A DNA stretch of 64,000 bases from Vreelandella jeotgali Hwa (GCF_000334215.1 NZ_AMQY01000002.1:1-64000); one strand, 5' to 3'; positions 25,444 through 38,800 are shown, numbered from the stretch's first letter. Numbers and translations: made by a program. The notes: generated by a model from the letters alone, not told the origin.

Positions 25444-26040
25444 TCAGAACGGAATCTCGTCGTCAAAGTCGTCAAAGTTGCCCGGGTCCGGCGCGCCGAA
25501 ACCACCACCCGGCTGACCCTGTTGCGGCGGTTGCTGGGGAGGCTGCTGAGGTGGCTGTTGGGGGGCCTGTTGCGGCGGCTGCTGTTGCGGCGCCGGTTGT
25601 TGCTGAGGGTAGCCCTGCTGCGGCGCGGGCTGCTGTGGCTGGCCACCCCAGCCCCCCTGCTGTGGATAGCCGCCGCCCTGCTGGGCCATGCCGCCTCCGC
25701 CACCGCGGGAATCCAGCATCTGCATGTCGTTACAAACCACTTCGGTGCTGTAGCGATCCTGGCCGTTCTGGTCCTGCCATTTGCGCGTTTGCAGGCGTCC
25801 CTCGATATAAACCTTGGAGCCCTTGGCCAGGTACTGCTGGGCAATTTCCGCCGTCTTGTTGAACAGCACAATGCGGTGCCATTCGGTACGTTCCTGGCGC
25901 TGGCCGCTCTGGCGGTCCATCCAGTTGTCCGTGGTGGCCACGTTGAGGTTGGCAACCGCCGTACCCGACGGGGCATAACGCACCTCGGGATCCTGGCCAA
26001 GGTTGCCGATAAGAATGACTTTGTTGATACCGCGAGCCAT
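25444..26040 (-). CDS. ssb: Single-stranded DNA-binding protein
   Basis: The 198-residue protein has an OB fold in residues 1-112 ([57 protein letters not shown]). A 70-residue linker made almost only of Gln, Pro and Gly follows, including repeated PPQQ units. The acidic tip is DDFDDEIPF, where partner proteins (RecO, PriA, Exo I) dock; E. coli has DDDIPF. The linker is unusually rich in PQQ. It lies beside yajR and uvrA, an arrangement shared with pseudomonads. Confidence 0.98.
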   Translation of the reverse strand: MARGINKVILIGNLGQDPEVRYAPSGTAVANLNVATTDNWMDRQSGQRQERTEWHRIVLFNKTAEIAQQYLAKGSKVYIEGRLQTRKWQDQNGQDRYSTEVVCNDMQMLDSRGGGGGMAQQGGGYPQQGGWGGQPQQPAPQQGYPQQQPAPQQQPPQQAPQQPPQQPPQQPPQQGQPGGGFGAPDPGNFDDFDDEIPF

Positions 26041-26071
26041 CAGATGCTCCTTGATGCGTCAATATAAAGTA

Positions 26072-27475
26072 TCAGCCGGCATGGCCGGCTTCGGGGGTGT
26101 CCGACTGCGCTGCGGGCAACAGCGCGTCCAGCGCCGCCTGGTCGAGGGTCTGACGGTTGACCTTGAGATAGGCCACCTGCTCTTCGGGTGCCAGCATCAC
26201 GTCTTCCACGCCGGTAATGGCAGAAAGGCGTTCCAGCAGGGTGTCCGTCGACTCCGACGAGGCTTCGTCCAGCGGCACGATTTCGCTGGCCAGCGGCGGC
26301 GGTTTGGGCATCGACCACATGATACCCCACCATACCAGCGCCAGCGCCGCACAGCCGAGAAACACCGCGTCCAACCCCCAGCCGTGGGACAGCCAGCCGC
26401 CCAGGGTACCGCCGAGAAAGGCGCCGAGGAACTGCCCGGTCGAGTATACGCCCATGGCAGTGCCCTTGGAGCCCGCCGGCGCAAGCTTGCTCAACATCGA
26501 CGGCAGCGTGGCTTCGAGCAGATTAAAGCCGGTGAAAAACACCAGCAGCACGAACAGCCCCGCGCCGTGGGACAGCGGCAGCCCCAGACCGGCCAGACTG
26601 AGCGTAATGACCCCGATCGCCAGCAGGCAGATGGGCTTCATCAGCTGCTTTTTCTCCGCCACGATCACCAGCGGCACCATCAGCACAAAGGCCGCGCCCA
26701 TGATCGCCAGGTACGCGAGGCCATGCCAGGACTTGTCGATACCCGCGTCCACCAGCCGCAGCGGCACCGCGACAAAACTGGCCATGAGCGTCAGGTGCAG
26801 GGCAAAAATCGACAGGTCGATGCGCCACAGGTCGGGCCGCGTCAGCACCCTGCCCAGCTGGCTGCGATCCATGCCCACGTCCTTGTGCTTCACCCGGCGC
26901 GGTGCAGCGGGCACCCAGCGCCAGAGCACAAACAGCCCCACGCCGGTCATCGCCGTGGTAAACCAGAACACGCTGGACAGCCCGGCAACGGACGCCAGCC
27001 AGGGCCCCAGCGCCATGGCCACGGCAAAAGCCACGCCGATGGACAGGCCGATGGTCGCCATGGCCGCCGTGCGCACCTGTTCCCGGGTCTGGTCGGCCAA
27101 CAGCGCCATGATCGCTGCCGCTACCGCGCCGCTGCCCTGGAGCGCGCGCCCGGCGATGATCCCGACAATCGAGTCGGCCAGCGCCGCCACCGCGCTACCC
27201 AGGGCAAACAGCACCAGGCCGATGGCGATCATGCGCTTGCGCCCGAAGCGATCCGACATCAAGCCAAAGGGGATCTGCAGGCAGGCCTGAGTCAGCCCGT
27301 AGATCCCCAGCGCCACGCCTACCAGCAGCGGCGTTGACCCGGCGAGGTCGTCCGCATAGATCGCCAGCACCGGCAGCACCATGAAAAGCCCCAGCATGCG
27401 CGAGGCGTAAAGCCCGGCCAGACCGCTGATGGCGCGGCGCTCGCTGGGCATCAGTAACGATGAAACCTTGGCCAT
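26072..27475 (-). CDS. yajR: MFS transporter, YajR type with C-terminal YAM domain
   Basis: The 467-residue protein has twelve hydrophobic segments. The MFS loop motif is GLMSDRFGRKRMIAIG after TM2, and there is a motif-C-like helix in TM5. After TM12 (about residue 385) comes a soluble domain of about 75 residues with GVEDVMLAPEEQVAYLKVNR, which matches the ferredoxin-like YAM domain of E. coli YajR (454 residues). It is probably a proton-coupled exporter; the substrate is unknown. It lies between ssb and the divergent uvrA. Residue-level family match is good; function is not established. Confidence 0.88.
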   Translation of the reverse strand: MAKVSSLLMPSERRAISGLAGLYASRMLGLFMVLPVLAIYADDLAGSTPLLVGVALGIYGLTQACLQIPFGLMSDRFGRKRMIAIGLVLFALGSAVAALADSIVGIIAGRALQGSGAVAAAIMALLADQTREQVRTAAMATIGLSIGVAFAVAMALGPWLASVAGLSSVFWFTTAMTGVGLFVLWRWVPAAPRRVKHKDVGMDRSQLGRVLTRPDLWRIDLSIFALHLTLMASFVAVPLRLVDAGIDKSWHGLAYLAIMGAAFVLMVPLVIVAEKKQLMKPICLLAIGVITLSLAGLGLPLSHGAGLFVLLVFFTGFNLLEATLPSMLSKLAPAGSKGTAMGVYSTGQFLGAFLGGTLGGWLSHGWGLDAVFLGCAALALVWWGIMWSMPKPPPLASEIVPLDEASSESTDTLLERLSAITGVEDVMLAPEEQVAYLKVNRQTLDQAALDALLPAAQSDTPEAGHAG

Positions 27476-27709
27476 AAAGCCTCGACGTTGATATCCCGGG
27501 CGCGCCCATCATGTTGACGTCTGTCCGTGAGGCCGCCCGCGAAATAAAGGGGGGAAGGCGTCATATTCTAGCGCGCTTGGGCGTCGCTGAAAATGCCGTC
27601 ACCCGCAGCGGCCAGCCACCGCACACACGGGGCATCGGCCAGCGGCGTTTTGCCCCCGGGGCTCGGCAAACCGTATACTTCTCCTTTTGCCGCGCGTAAT
27701 GAGGTATTG

Positions 27710-30561
<2,852 letters not shown>

Positions 30562-30571
<10 letters not shown>

Positions 30572-30588
30572 CGCCCCGCAGGGCGCTA
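30562..30588 (-). terminator. Terminator of the old-yellow-enzyme gene, overlapping the uvrA stop
   Basis: An 8-bp stem TAGCGCCC (30569-30576) / GGGCGCTA (30581-30588) has a four-base loop. The plus-strand A tract 30562-30568 gives the U run on the minus strand. The stem begins at the TAG of uvrA, so the convergent genes share these bases. Confidence 0.75.
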
Positions 30589-30619
30589 TGCTGATCGCTC
30601 ATTACGCTGAGTGAGCCTG

Positions 30620-31720
30620 TCAGTCGGTCAAAAACGGATAGTCGGTGTAACCTTCCGCGCCGCCGCCGTAAAAGGTGGTCTGGTCGGGCTCATTAAGGGT
30701 CGCTCCCTGACGGAAGCGCTCGACCAGGTCCGGGTTGGCGATATACGAGCGGCCGATCGCCACGGCGTCGGCGGTGCCCGCCTCGATAATCCGCTCGGCA
30801 CGGTCGGCATCGTAATGACCGCAGAAAACCAGGCTGCCACTAAAGCGCTCGCGCAAGCCGCGGCGGAAATCGTCGGACAGGGTAATATCGCCACCCGCCC
30901 AGTTGGGTTCGTTGATGTGCAGATAGGCGATACCGCGTTCGGCCAGCTGGCCGGCGAGATAGAACGCCATCGCTTCGGGCTCGTCGTCGGTCAGGCCGAA
31001 GATCTCGATAAACGGCGACAGGCGTACGCCCACGCGGTCAGCGCCGAATACGTCAATCACGGCGTCCACCACTTCCAGCGGAAAGCGCGCGCGGTTTTCC
31101 AGTGAGCCACCGTAGCGGTCGGTGCGCTGGTTGCTGCCGGTCGCGAGAAACTGGTTGAGCAAATACGCATTGGCCGCATGCACTTCGATCATATCAAAGC
31201 CGGCGCGCCTGGCGCGCACCGCGGCCTGGCGGTAGTCATCCACGACCTCGGCCACTTCTTCCGTTTCGAGCGCCCGGGGCGTGCTGGTGGGGTGGCGCCC
31301 GGCGCTGCCGTCGTCAAACTCCACGAAGCACTGGGCGCCCTCGCCTTTCAGCGCGCTGGGCGCCACCGGCGCCTGGCCGTTCGGCTGCACCATCTCGTGG
31401 GAGACACGGCCCACATGCCATAGCTGCAGCGCCATGCGCCCGCCCTTGGCGTGCACCGCGTCGACCACGCCTTTCCAGCCGGCTTCCTGGGCGTCGGTCC
31501 AGATCCCCGGGGTGTACACATAGCCGCGTGCGCTGGGCGAAATATTGGTGGCCTCGCTAATCACCAGCCCCGCGCCGGCACGCTGGCCGTAATAGGTCTG
31601 CTGCAGCGGACCGGGCACGCTGTCGGGGGTGCGGGCGCGGGTCAGCGGCGCCATGAGAATGCGGTTGGGCAGCGTCAGACTGCCAAAATTGACCGGGGTT
31701 AACAGCGTTTCGTGTGCCAT
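30620..31720 (-). CDS. nemA: Old yellow enzyme family flavin oxidoreductase (NemA-like)
   Basis: The 366-residue FMN-dependent ene-reductase reduces activated C=C bonds and nitro groups with NAD(P)H. It has LTLPNRILMAPLTRART at the N-terminus, QLWHVGRVSH, the substrate His/Asn pair in VHAANAYLLNQF, SNQRTDRYGGSLENR, and the FMN phosphate site VAIGRSYIANPDL. Its length equals that of E. coli NemA (365). ATG at 31720 is where the homology begins; a longer in-frame reading is not supported. It is downstream of a CurA-like reductase on the same strand, and the pair may be controlled by the divergent LysR gene. Confidence 0.92.
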   Translation of the reverse strand: MAHETLLTPVNFGSLTLPNRILMAPLTRARTPDSVPGPLQQTYYGQRAGAGLVISEATNISPSARGYVYTPGIWTDAQEAGWKGVVDAVHAKGGRMALQLWHVGRVSHEMVQPNGQAPVAPSALKGEGAQCFVEFDDGSAGRHPTSTPRALETEEVAEVVDDYRQAAVRARRAGFDMIEVHAANAYLLNQFLATGSNQRTDRYGGSLENRARFPLEVVDAVIDVFGADRVGVRLSPFIEIFGLTDDEPEAMAFYLAGQLAERGIAYLHINEPNWAGGDITLSDDFRRGLRERFSGSLVFCGHYDADRAERIIEAGTADAVAIGRSYIANPDLVERFRQGATLNEPDQTTFYGGGAEGYTDYPFLTD

Positions 31721-31841
31721 GAGGTGTCCTTGAACTTGAAAGAGTGTCCTGAAAAATGACCTGACAAAAGGGCAAACAAAGCCCGCCCGGGGAGCAGCGG
31801 GCGGGTAAATATCTCGCGTCAAACGCCTTGGCGGCCTGATA

Positions 31842-32840
31842 TCAGAGCTTGACCAGCATCTTGCCCTGGTTGGCACCGGAGAACAGCGCCAGGAAGGCAT
31901 CGGGCAGACGCTCGAGGCCTTCTTCGACGGTTTCCCGGTAGTCGATTTCGCCGCTGGCGACGCGCGGGCCAAACTCCTTGAGGAAGTCGGCGTGGTGCTG
32001 CCAGTGATCGAAGACGATGAAGCCCTGCATGCGCGCCCGGCGGACCAGCAACATCGCCAGGTTGCCGGGGCCGGCGGCCGGGGCGTCATCGTTATAGCGC
32101 GCAATCATGCCGCAGACGGCAATCCGTGCGCCGACACGCAGGTTGTTGAGCGCCGCCTCCAGGCAGTCACCACCGACGTTTTCGTAGTAGACGTCAAAGC
32201 CTTCGGGGCAGGCGTCTTTCAGCGCCGCGCTCAGCTCGGCGGCGTTCTTGCCCTTGTAGCTCACCGCTTTCACGCCTTTGGACTCGAGCCAGTCGAGCTT
32301 GTGCTGGTCGCCGGCGATGCCGACCACTGTGCCGCCCTGAGCCTTGGCCAGCTGGACGGCCAGCGAGCCCACCGCACCGCTGGCGGCACTCACCAGCACG
32401 TTATCGCCGGGCTGCATGTCGGCAATGACGTTGAGCCCTACCCAGGCGGTCGTGCCGGGCATGCCCAGCACACCAAGGTAGGCCTGCTCGGGGACGTCGA
32501 ATTCGGGCAGCGGCTCGACCTGATCCGCCGGCAGCTGGGCAACGTCGCGCCAGCCGGCCATGTGGCGCACCTTGTCGCCCGGGCTAAAGCGCGCGTCGCG
32601 GGATTCCATCACCTCGCCCGTCGCCGCGCCTTCCAGCGGCGCGCCCAGGGTGAACGGCTCGATATAGGTGGTAACGCCGTCCATGCGCCCGCGCATGTAA
32701 GGATCGACCGACAGCCAGGTATTGCGAACGCGCACTTCGCCTTCGGCCAGAGCGGGCAGCTCCTGCTGCTCCAGGGCGAACAGCTCCCGCGACGGCAATC
32801 CTTGAGGGTGTTCATGGATGGTGTAATAACGGCTTTGCAT
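31842..32840 (-). CDS. curA: NADP-dependent oxidoreductase, CurA/leukotriene-B4-dehydrogenase-like MDR
   Basis: The 332-residue zinc-free medium-chain reductase reduces alpha,beta-unsaturated carbonyl compounds. Family blocks are WLSVDPYMRGRM, LGVLGMPGTTAWVGL, the nucleotide-binding loop VSAASGAVGSLAVQLAKAQG, and FDVYYENVGGDCLEAALNNL. AAGGAGA precedes ATG at 32840. It faces a LysR regulator across 204 bp and precedes an OYE enzyme on the same strand, so the two may work together against reactive electrophiles; that link is inference. Confidence 0.9.
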   Translation of the reverse strand: MQSRYYTIHEHPQGLPSRELFALEQQELPALAEGEVRVRNTWLSVDPYMRGRMDGVTTYIEPFTLGAPLEGAATGEVMESRDARFSPGDKVRHMAGWRDVAQLPADQVEPLPEFDVPEQAYLGVLGMPGTTAWVGLNVIADMQPGDNVLVSAASGAVGSLAVQLAKAQGGTVVGIAGDQHKLDWLESKGVKAVSYKGKNAAELSAALKDACPEGFDVYYENVGGDCLEAALNNLRVGARIAVCGMIARYNDDAPAAGPGNLAMLLVRRARMQGFIVFDHWQHHADFLKEFGPRVASGEIDYRETVEEGLERLPDAFLALFSGANQGKMLVKL

Positions 32841-33044
32841 GGTTGTCTCCTTGCAGTATTGATAGCGCAGCGGCGCCTATCTTTGACGCATAGCGTCATA
32901 CTCGAGGCGCGGCGCTGCGTGAACGTGGGTACTTTATGCCCGCAGCCTCATATCACGCCAATGCAAGATACTTAAATCCACTATGCATTATGCTGATACC
33001 ATGAGACTTGAAACCGTCTTTCACGACCACAGGGCGATACCGCC

Positions 33045-34013
33045 ATGAATCTTGCCGACCTGGCCCGCCATGATCTCAACGCGCTGGTGACCCTGCACGC
33101 TCTGCTCGACTCGCGCAGCGTGACCCACGCCGCTCAGCGGCTGAACCTCAGCCAGCCGGCGGTATCGCGCACGCTGTCACGGCTGCGCCAAGCGTTTGAC
33201 GACCCGCTGTTTGTGCGCACCCATCGCGGCCTGCGCCCCACCGCCCGAGCCGAAGCTCTGGGGCCGCCGCTGGAACGGCTATTGCAGGAGCTGGGCGCGC
33301 TGCTGGCACCGCCGGCGTTCGACCCGGCCAGCACCACGCGGCGCTTTCATATCGCGTCCACCGACTACGGCATGCATGCGTTTCTCGCGCCTCAGTGGCA
33401 GCGGCTGAAACAGCAGGCGCCGCATTTGCGCCTGGAAGTGCAAAACGGCAGCGAAGACGTGGAACAGCAGCTGGCGGAAGGCGGGCCCGAGCTGGCGCTG
33501 TGCGTGCCCGGCGAGCGGGTGCCGGCGAGCGTGCACGGCCGGGAAGTTGGCCGGGATGGCTTTGTCTGCGTCATGCGCGAGGGGCATCCGCTCGCGCAGC
33601 TACCCGAAGACGACTTTACTCTGGAGGCGTTTCTGAGCGCCGACCATCAGCTGATCAGCATGGGCGGGGATGATCGCGGCGCTGTGGATCTGGCGCTGGC
33701 CCGGCAGGGGCTGAAACGTCAGGTCAGCCTGCGCCAGCCGCATTTTCTGGCGGCCTTTTCCACGACCGTCGGCAGCGACCTGTTGCTCTGTGTTCCCGGC
33801 TGTCTGGCAGCAAGCGTCGCCGACCACTGGCCGCTGGCCGTACGCCAACTACCCCTTGAAGTGCCTTCCTTTGCCTACTGGCTGGTCTGGCACGAACGCC
33901 ACCAGGCCGACGCCGGCCACCGCTGGCTGCGCCAGACCCTGTTTGACGGGCTTCAGGCGCGTCATCGCACGCTTGGTCAGGGCTACCAGTTCAACCCCAC
34001 TCCGAGGTTGTAG
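33045..34013 (+). CDS. LysR-family transcriptional regulator
   Basis: The 322-residue protein has an N-terminal winged HTH at 8-67 (SVTHAAQRLNLSQPAVSRTL) followed by RLRQAFDDPLFVRTHRGLRP, and a periplasmic-binding-like effector domain in the rest. It is divergent from curA, the usual position for a LysR activator of the neighbouring operon. Its 3' end overlaps the 3' end of the convergent DUF481 gene by 31 bp. The inducer is unknown. Confidence 0.9.
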   Translation: MNLADLARHDLNALVTLHALLDSRSVTHAAQRLNLSQPAVSRTLSRLRQAFDDPLFVRTHRGLRPTARAEALGPPLERLLQELGALLAPPAFDPASTTRRFHIASTDYGMHAFLAPQWQRLKQQAPHLRLEVQNGSEDVEQQLAEGGPELALCVPGERVPASVHGREVGRDGFVCVMREGHPLAQLPEDDFTLEAFLSADHQLISMGGDDRGAVDLALARQGLKRQVSLRQPHFLAAFSTTVGSDLLLCVPGCLAASVADHWPLAVRQLPLEVPSFAYWLVWHERHQADAGHRWLRQTLFDGLQARHRTLGQGYQFNPTPRL

Positions 34014-34954
34014 GTGGTATCGTTGAGATCCTCGACGTTATTTTGCACCCAGTCGGTCTTGACCGACATTTCCAACGAGGCCCAGTCGGTGAGGGGATAG
34101 CGCAGACCGGTGTGGGTATCCAGCAAAAAACTGGTGGACTCGGATAGCGCGCGACCGGCGCGGCCGTTGAGGTAGACTTCAAAGCGCCGTTGCCAAAGGT
34201 GGCGATTGAACTCCCACTGCAGCACGCCCGAGTCAAACGTCTCGGCATCCTGAGTAGCATAATAATAGCGGTTGCGCAGCAGCAGCGCCGAAAGTGAAAA
34301 AGCGCCCAGCTCATTATCCCATAGCTGGTACCCCGGCCCCACGCCGGCCGTTACACGCCGCTTGAGTTCCTCGTCCCAGTCGCGGTCGGTGCTCGCCAGC
34401 CCCTGCCAGAAATTCTTCTCGGCAAAGAACCATTTGGGCGTATAGGCCAGGTGCCAATCGTTTTCCCGCCGTTCGCCGTCACGGTACTCACGCTGATAGC
34501 TGGCGCGCCACTGGTGCCGCCAGCGCCCGGCGTCGATGCGCTGACGCATATCCAGATCCAGCTCACGGGTATCGGCGGTGCTGTGCTCATACTCGAAGGT
34601 AATGTCGATGCCGCCTTTGATGGTTATACCCGGCTTTTCTTCAGGCGTTTCCGCGTCAGGCGATTCAGCTGCAATCGGCGCATTTGGTCGCATGGCGGCG
34701 GCCAGGCGCAGCGCCGGCAGGGTGTTGACCGGCACGCTCGGCGCAGATTCCGGCACCACGCGCACCACCTGCTCGGCGGCAAGCGCCAGCTCGCCGGCGA
34801 CGTCGGTATTCACCCGCCAGCGTTCGGGCGTTTTCTCGATCACCTCGCCGCTGATGCGGTCGCCGTTTTTGAGCCACAGCGTATCGGCCTGCAGCGGCAG
34901 AGCCGCCAACGCCAGCGCGATACCCACCAGCCGGTTTACGCCAGGGTGCCACAT
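33983..34954 (-). CDS. DUF481 family outer-membrane-like protein
   Basis: The 323-residue protein has a signal peptide (cleavage after PLQA at about 23) and an N-terminal segment TLWLKNGDRISGEVIEKTP typical of proteins that precede DUF481. A Pro/Glu-rich linker follows, then beta-strand sequence with aromatic ends (WRASYQREYRDGERRENDW, LLLRNRYYYATQD). The C-terminus ends GVGLNW, as expected of an outer-membrane barrel. The function of the family is unknown. It is convergent with the LysR gene and overlaps it by 31 bp. Confidence 0.85.
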   Translation of the reverse strand: MWHPGVNRLVGIALALAALPLQADTLWLKNGDRISGEVIEKTPERWRVNTDVAGELALAAEQVVRVVPESAPSVPVNTLPALRLAAAMRPNAPIAAESPDAETPEEKPGITIKGGIDITFEYEHSTADTRELDLDMRQRIDAGRWRHQWRASYQREYRDGERRENDWHLAYTPKWFFAEKNFWQGLASTDRDWDEELKRRVTAGVGPGYQLWDNELGAFSLSALLLRNRYYYATQDAETFDSGVLQWEFNRHLWQRRFEVYLNGRAGRALSESTSFLLDTHTGLRYPLTDWASLEMSVKTDWVQNNVEDLNDTTYNLGVGLNW

Positions 34955-34983
34955 ATCCTGCGGAAAACGCGGGGATTAACCGA

Positions 34984-35766
34984 TTAGCCGCACTTTGACC
35001 AGCCGCAGCCGGCGTAGCAGGTGGGGCAGCCGTCCATCATGATCAGCTCGCCGCGGCATTCGGGGCAGTGGCCGATCACCGCCGGCCCCGCCGACTGGTT
35101 CGCCTGCCCGGCCTCGTTATCGGCGTCGCCAACGGCTTCAAGCTTGCCGGCTTCCGGCGTCTCGGTGTCTGCTTCGGGCTGGGCGTCATCACCGCGAGCC
35201 ATGCGCCGGGCGTAGCCCTCGACCAGCTCTTCCACCGGTACCTGGTTGCCGTCCTGGTCGAGAAACCCCCGGCGATACAGGATCTGCTGAATCGACCAGG
35301 CAATGGCCGAGACTTCCGAGTCGTGGAACACCGGCTTGCCATAGCGGTTCCAGCCGCAGCGTACCAGCCCCTTGTCCCAGGCGACCTTGCGCAGGTCGGC
35401 CACCGCCTGGGTGACGTAGCCGCCCCGGGCGGCGAGCGAGAGGCTGCGCATGGTCGCGGTAATCCACTGGTGCTCGCTGGACAGCTGCCCGGAAGGGAAG
35501 AAAAATTCCACCGGACGTTCGATGACCACGCGCTTGCCGCCGATTACGCCTTCCACGGGCATGAAAGACACCAGCAGGTAGACTTTCTTGCGGCCTTCGG
35601 CGCCGACGTAGGAGATTTTCTCCGAGACGGCCTCCAGCGTGCCTTCCGGGCGCGACGGGATGCGCACGGTGAGCGGGTTTTCGTCCGGCAGGACCGGCTC
35701 GGGGGCAGCGGGTTCATCCTGCTTGATGCGGTAACCCACAATTTTTGAGGTAATTTCAACGGCCAT
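34984..35766 (-). CDS. nrdJb: Class II ribonucleotide reductase accessory subunit NrdJb
   Basis: The 260-residue protein corresponds to the C-terminal part of class II reductases that is a separate gene in pseudomonads. The TSCPD-like core holds FMPVEGVIGGKRVVIER, ATMRSLSLAARGGYVTQAV and RCGWNRYGKPVFHDSE. The C-terminus is cysteine-rich (CPECRGELIMMDGCPTCYAG...), a zinc-ribbon/redox tail probably needed to re-reduce the active site of NrdJa. ATG at 35766 has GGAG ahead; a GTG at 35778 is less likely. It follows nrdJa after a 78-bp spacer with a hairpin. Confidence 0.88.
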   Translation of the reverse strand: MAVEITSKIVGYRIKQDEPAAPEPVLPDENPLTVRIPSRPEGTLEAVSEKISYVGAEGRKKVYLLVSFMPVEGVIGGKRVVIERPVEFFFPSGQLSSEHQWITATMRSLSLAARGGYVTQAVADLRKVAWDKGLVRCGWNRYGKPVFHDSEVSAIAWSIQQILYRRGFLDQDGNQVPVEELVEGYARRMARGDDAQPEADTETPEAGKLEAVGDADNEAGQANQSAGPAVIGHCPECRGELIMMDGCPTCYAGCGWSKCG

Positions 35767-35814
35767 GATGTTCTCCACTCAACAACAGGGGCTGGATTGA
35801 TAGATACGGTATAA

Positions 35815-35836
35815 GGCCCGGGACTCAGCCCGGGCC
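35815..35836. other. Intercistronic hairpin between nrdJa and nrdJb
   Basis: GGCCCGGG (35815-35822) and CCCGGGCC (35829-35836) form an 8-bp stem with loop ACTCAG, no T tract. It may attenuate or process the transcript so that nrdJa and nrdJb are made in different amounts. Confidence 0.5.
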
Positions 35837-35844
35837 AAGGGCGC

Positions 35845-38800
35845 TTACCACTTGCCGTAAGTGCCTTCCTTCAGCGCATCAAACAGGTTGGCGGCGTTAT
35901 GCTCCTCGCCATCGTAGATCACCGTGTCGTTGCCGTTAAGCTCGACGGTTTCGCCGTTTTCCAGCTCGAACTCGTAGGTGGTGTTTTTCAGGTCGTCTTC
36001 ACGCACCAGCACGCCCTGAAACGCCTCGGGGTTGAAGCGGAAGGTCGTGCAACCCTTGAGACGGCTGTCGTAGGCCTGGAGGTAGAGATCCTGGAACTGC
36101 TCGAAGGGAAACTCGGTGGGCACGTTCACCGTCTTGGAAATCGCCGAATCTACCCACTGCTGGGCCGCAGCTTGCACCGCCACGTGCTGCTCGGGCGTCA
36201 CGCTGTCGGCGGTGATGAAATAGCCCGGCAGGTCGCTTTCCACCGCGTCGGCGGCGATGAAATGACGATAGGCGGCAAGCTCGAACGACACGACCTCGAC
36301 CTGCTCCTTGGTTTTCTTGCCGGTCTGGATCACGTTGCGGTAATAGCGATGCGAGAACGACGGCTCGATGCCGTTGGAAGCGTTGTTGCCCATGGACAGC
36401 GAAATCGTGCCGGTCGGCGCGATAGAGCTGTGGTGGGTAAAGCGCGCGCCGTGCTCGGCCAGCGCGGTCACCAGCTCCGGCTCCAGGTCCGCCACTTTGC
36501 CCATGTAGGCGCTGTAGCGAGCGTGGAGAATACGGCCGGGCACCTTGTCGCCCACTTCGTAGCCGTCCTTTTTCAGCTGCGGGCGTTCGCGCAGCATCCG
36601 CGGAGTCAGCGTGTGCTCTTCTTCCAGCACCGGCGCCATGCCTTTCTCCTGGGCAAGTTCGAGCGCCTGCTTCCAGCCTTCGATGGCCAGGTGCTGGCTG
36701 ACCTCTTCGGTAAACGCCAGCGATTCCTTCGAGCCGTAGGGGATCTTGAGCATGGTCATGGTCGAGCCCAGCCCCAGAAAGCCCATGCCGTGGCGGCGCT
36801 TGGCCTCGATCTCGCGCTGCTGCTCGGGCAGCGGCAGCCCGGCGATTTCCACTACGTTGTCGAGCATGCGGGTGAAGATCGCCACCACTTCGCGGTAGCG
36901 CTTCCAGTCAAAGCGCGGCTTGTCGCTGAAGGGATCAATCACAAAGCGCGTCAGATTCACCGACCCCAGCAGGCAGGCGCCTTCGGGCGGTAATGGCTGC
37001 TCACCGCACTGCCCTGTCACCAGCCCATTAAAAATTACTGTATTGTGATCAGCCTGAGTGGTATCGAACACGGCTTCACGGCCAATGTGCTCCACAGAAC
37101 TAATAGTAGCTGCGAAAGGCTGGGTTTTATTCAGTTTTTTATCTACCGTCCATTGTTGGTGCTTATCATTCTTATAATCGAGCAAAAAGCCAATTTCTTG
37201 CATGAACCATTCACGAGACTGCCCGTCAATAATCAGTTCATAATTAGCTTTACAGGCATATTCACGCATACCGCCTTGGCCATCAGGCAAACTGCGTTGG
37301 GCAGCATCGCGACGCTTATGGAGTCGACAGAAAACGCCAAAATTTGCAAGTAGCGTCTGTACATCCTGAAGCAGCTCTAATGTACTAGACGCAAGCCGCA
37401 CCGAGCAGCTCTGCCTGTTACCTGACACATTAACCGTACCATCGGCCTGAAACAGGCCCCGCAGATATCCTTTGACGCACGCTTCGCTGCCACGCCAAAC
37501 GACTTCAGGAACCTTGAGCTTAGTATTCTTGGTAAAACCATAATGTTCCAGCAACCGCGCCAAAATGACCGAGCGGATAAATACGTGCTGACGCTCAGCG
37601 ACGGCGACCGGCGCTACTTGGTATTGCCGTCCATTTTTGGCGGAGTGGGCAATCAGCTCGTTAATGTATGCGGCAGTGACGTCAGCCAATGACCGGTCTT
37701 CACCCCAAAAATTAACGCATACGGCCTCATGGCCCGCTCCGCGGTGGGTAAAGTGGCCGTCGCCAGCGATAAGTCCAAGCAAAGTGCCCAGCTTCTCGTT
37801 GCCTTCGGGGCCAAACTGGCCTTTTCCTGACTGCACCCAGACCTGATCCCCGACCTTTACTTCTTTCAGAGGCACCTTGCCACGCTGAGTATAAAAGTCG
37901 TGCCATGCCGTCGCTTTGATTTCATAACCTTCACGGGTAGTCACTCGGTACACATTGGCTTTTTTCGCCGTCATGAAGGCCGGCACGGCTTGGCGGCTCT
38001 CCACACCTTCGTTGCCGTTTTCCAGCGCCCTATTGTCTACGCTTACCTGCAGCGCATCTCCGCGCTGATAAAGCTCGCCAATAGGCACCTGCCCAAACTG
38101 AGTATGCAATCGTGTGTCCGCCGTCACGCACGGATTAGTAGCGCGGATATCCTCGCAGAACCAGTTGTTGTTCATGCGGTTGACCTGGTCGATCAGGATA
38201 AAGCCCGGCTCGGCGTAGTCGTAGGTCGACCCCATGATGGTGTCCCACAGCTCACGGGCCTTGATTACCTCGACGATGCGGCAGGCTACGCGGCCTTCGT
38301 CATCCACGCTGTAGCCGTCTTCAATCACCGGCCAGTCGCGGTAGATGATGTCGTCGGCGCTGACATCATCCTTCTCGCCCGGATGCAGCGGGAAGGCCAG
38401 CGGCCAGTCGGCGTTGTGCTTGACCGCTTCCATGAATTCGTCGGTAATCAGCAGCGACAGGTTGAACTGGCGCAGCCGACCGGCTTCGCGCTTGGCCTGG
38501 ATGAACTCGCGCACGTCCGGGTGACCGACGTCAAAGGTGCCCATCTGCGCGCCGCGCCGGCCGCCGGCAGAGGCCACGGTGAAGCACATCTTGTCGTAGA
38601 TATCCATGAACGCCAGCGGGCCGTTGGTGCCGGCACCGGCGCCAAACACGAATGCTCCCTTGTGGCGCAGGGTGGAAAAATCATAGCCGATGCCCGCGCC
38701 GGACTTCAGCGTCATGCCGGCATCCACGACGGAATCGAGAATATCGCGCATGGAATCGCGCACGGTCCGCGACACCGTGCAGTTGATCAGGCTCACCGCG

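Noticed and set aside
27476..27709. LexA (SOS) box between yajR and uvrA
   Set aside because: No CTGT-N8-ACAG match was found in the spacer. uvrA may not be SOS-controlled here, or the site is too diverged to call by eye.
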